This document shows, in pieces, positions 63,733-64,000 of a stretch of DNA of 64,000 nucleotides (position 1 is its first letter; every line of letters begins with the position of its first letter). Source of the DNA: Inquilinus limosus DSM 16000 (lineage in GTDB: Bacteria; Pseudomonadota; Alphaproteobacteria; DSM-16000; Inquilinaceae); NCBI RefSeq assembly GCF_000423185.1, contig NZ_AUHM01000002.1, forward strand, positions 1-64,000. The letters are read 5' to 3'. The position numbers and the translations under genes were made by a program. The notes beneath the pieces are model-generated. The model was not told the DNA's origin. It ran no database searches and saw only the letters and a program-made list of their open reading frames with translations.

Positions 63733-63818
63733 CGTCATTGCGAGGAGGCGAAGCCGACGAAGCAATCCAGGGGACGGAACGAATGGCCCTGGATTGCTTC
63801 GCTACGCTCGCAATGACG
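63733..63818. repeat. Palindromic intergenic repeat, variant copy
   Basis: Begins CGTCATTGCGAGGAGGCGAAG and ends GCTACGCTCGCAATGACG, with AGCAATCCAGGG / CCCTGGATTGCT inside. It has the same plan as the other copies but a different arm sequence, thus a second subfamily. Confidence 0.8.
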
Positions 63819-63852
63819 GAGATGGAGTCGAAGAACGCCCCCGGGGCAGCCC

Positions 63853-64000
63853 TCAGCGCTGCAGCGGCCTTTCGCTGTCCAGGCTGGCCATGCCATGCGC
63901 CGGATAGCGGTCGCCGGCGGCGGCGCCCTTGGGCACGGCCTGCTCGATCCGGGCCAGGTCGTCCGGCGTCAGCACGACGTCGAGCGCGCCGAGCGCCTCG
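63853..64000 (-). CDS. C-terminal end of an aldo/keto reductase family protein (5' end outside window)
   Basis: Only the last 48 residues lie in the window: [20 protein letters not shown], then [19 protein letters not shown] and a short tail. [11 protein letters not shown] followed by [12 protein letters not shown] is typical of the C-terminus of bacterial aldo/keto reductases that use NADPH. The catalytic tetrad would lie to the right of the window. Confidence 0.75.
   Translation of the reverse strand, partial: EALGALDVVLTPDDLARIEQAVPKGAAAGDRYPAHGMASLDSERPLQR

Overview
The window is high-GC DNA with dense coding, many 1-4 base start/stop overlaps and a strongly alphaproteobacterial gene set: MucR-type regulators, an Rkp-like capsule lipid module, an EcfG-like sigma factor behind a GGAAC-N16-CGTT promoter, a DUF1640-like small protein and a HxlR/DUF488 pair. 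I infer a member of the Rhodospirillales/Azospirillales, possibly Inquilinus-like, from a chromosome. That placement is an inference from gene content, not a search. No rRNA, tRNA or CRISPR was found.

Region 1 (1-16.4 kb) is a surface-polysaccharide locus. It begins with the end of a GDP-mannose/mannose-6-phosphate enzyme. A 2468-residue iterative-type PKS (RkpA-like) and an alpha-oxoamine synthase (RkpG-like) face, from the opposite strand, a short-chain reductase (RkpH-like), a KpsS-type capsule protein (RkpJ-like) and two genes carrying three polysaccharide pyruvyl transferase domains. Together they plausibly make a sphingoid-like lipid anchor, prime it, and build a pyruvylated capsule. 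An unrecognised secreted protein follows. Region 2 (16.5-19.9 kb) holds two MucR/Ros regulators, one lacking its zinc ligands, a hypothetical protein and the ECF sigma factor. Region 3 (20-28.1 kb) holds a frameshifted sugar-binding-protein pseudogene, an oxidoreductase, a LacI regulator with twin operators in front of a PhyH dioxygenase/MHS transporter pair, and RidA facing the methionine-salvage pair mtnK-mtnA.

Region 4 (28.3-32 kb) is an EmrAB-type efflux pair with a convergent TetR regulator; related operator-like sites lie at both promoters. Region 5 (32-43.3 kb) is a dipeptide ABC transporter with three tandem dppA paralogues followed by dppBCDF. The 3' 471 bases of dppF are repeated 1.97 kb downstream, and the two copies flank a two-gene membrane-protein cassette that looks like a pore-forming toxin plus its immunity protein (inference). 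Region 6 (43.3-46.7 kb) is a visibly lower-GC island with two unrecognised linked genes, one with a resemblance to zinc-dependent phospholipase C-like proteins.

Region 7 (46.7-55.8 kb) is mixed accessory DNA: an AraC regulator, a short potassium-channel gene, a VOC protein, a Tim44-like protein, an RTX repeat protein, and an orphan phage terminase in which a small-subunit-like DNA-binding segment is fused to the large subunit. Region 8 (55.8-64 kb) is ordinary chromosome: a LysE exporter and a HxlR/DUF488 operon that share an identical 17-bp palindrome, a PNPOx-like/FAH pair, YnfA, a phospholipid cassette (CDP-alcohol phosphatidyltransferase, CdsA, acyltransferase), a truncated haemoglobin and the end of an aldo/keto reductase. 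Palindromic intergenic repeats beginning CGTCATGGCGAG or CGTCATTGCGAG recur at five places.
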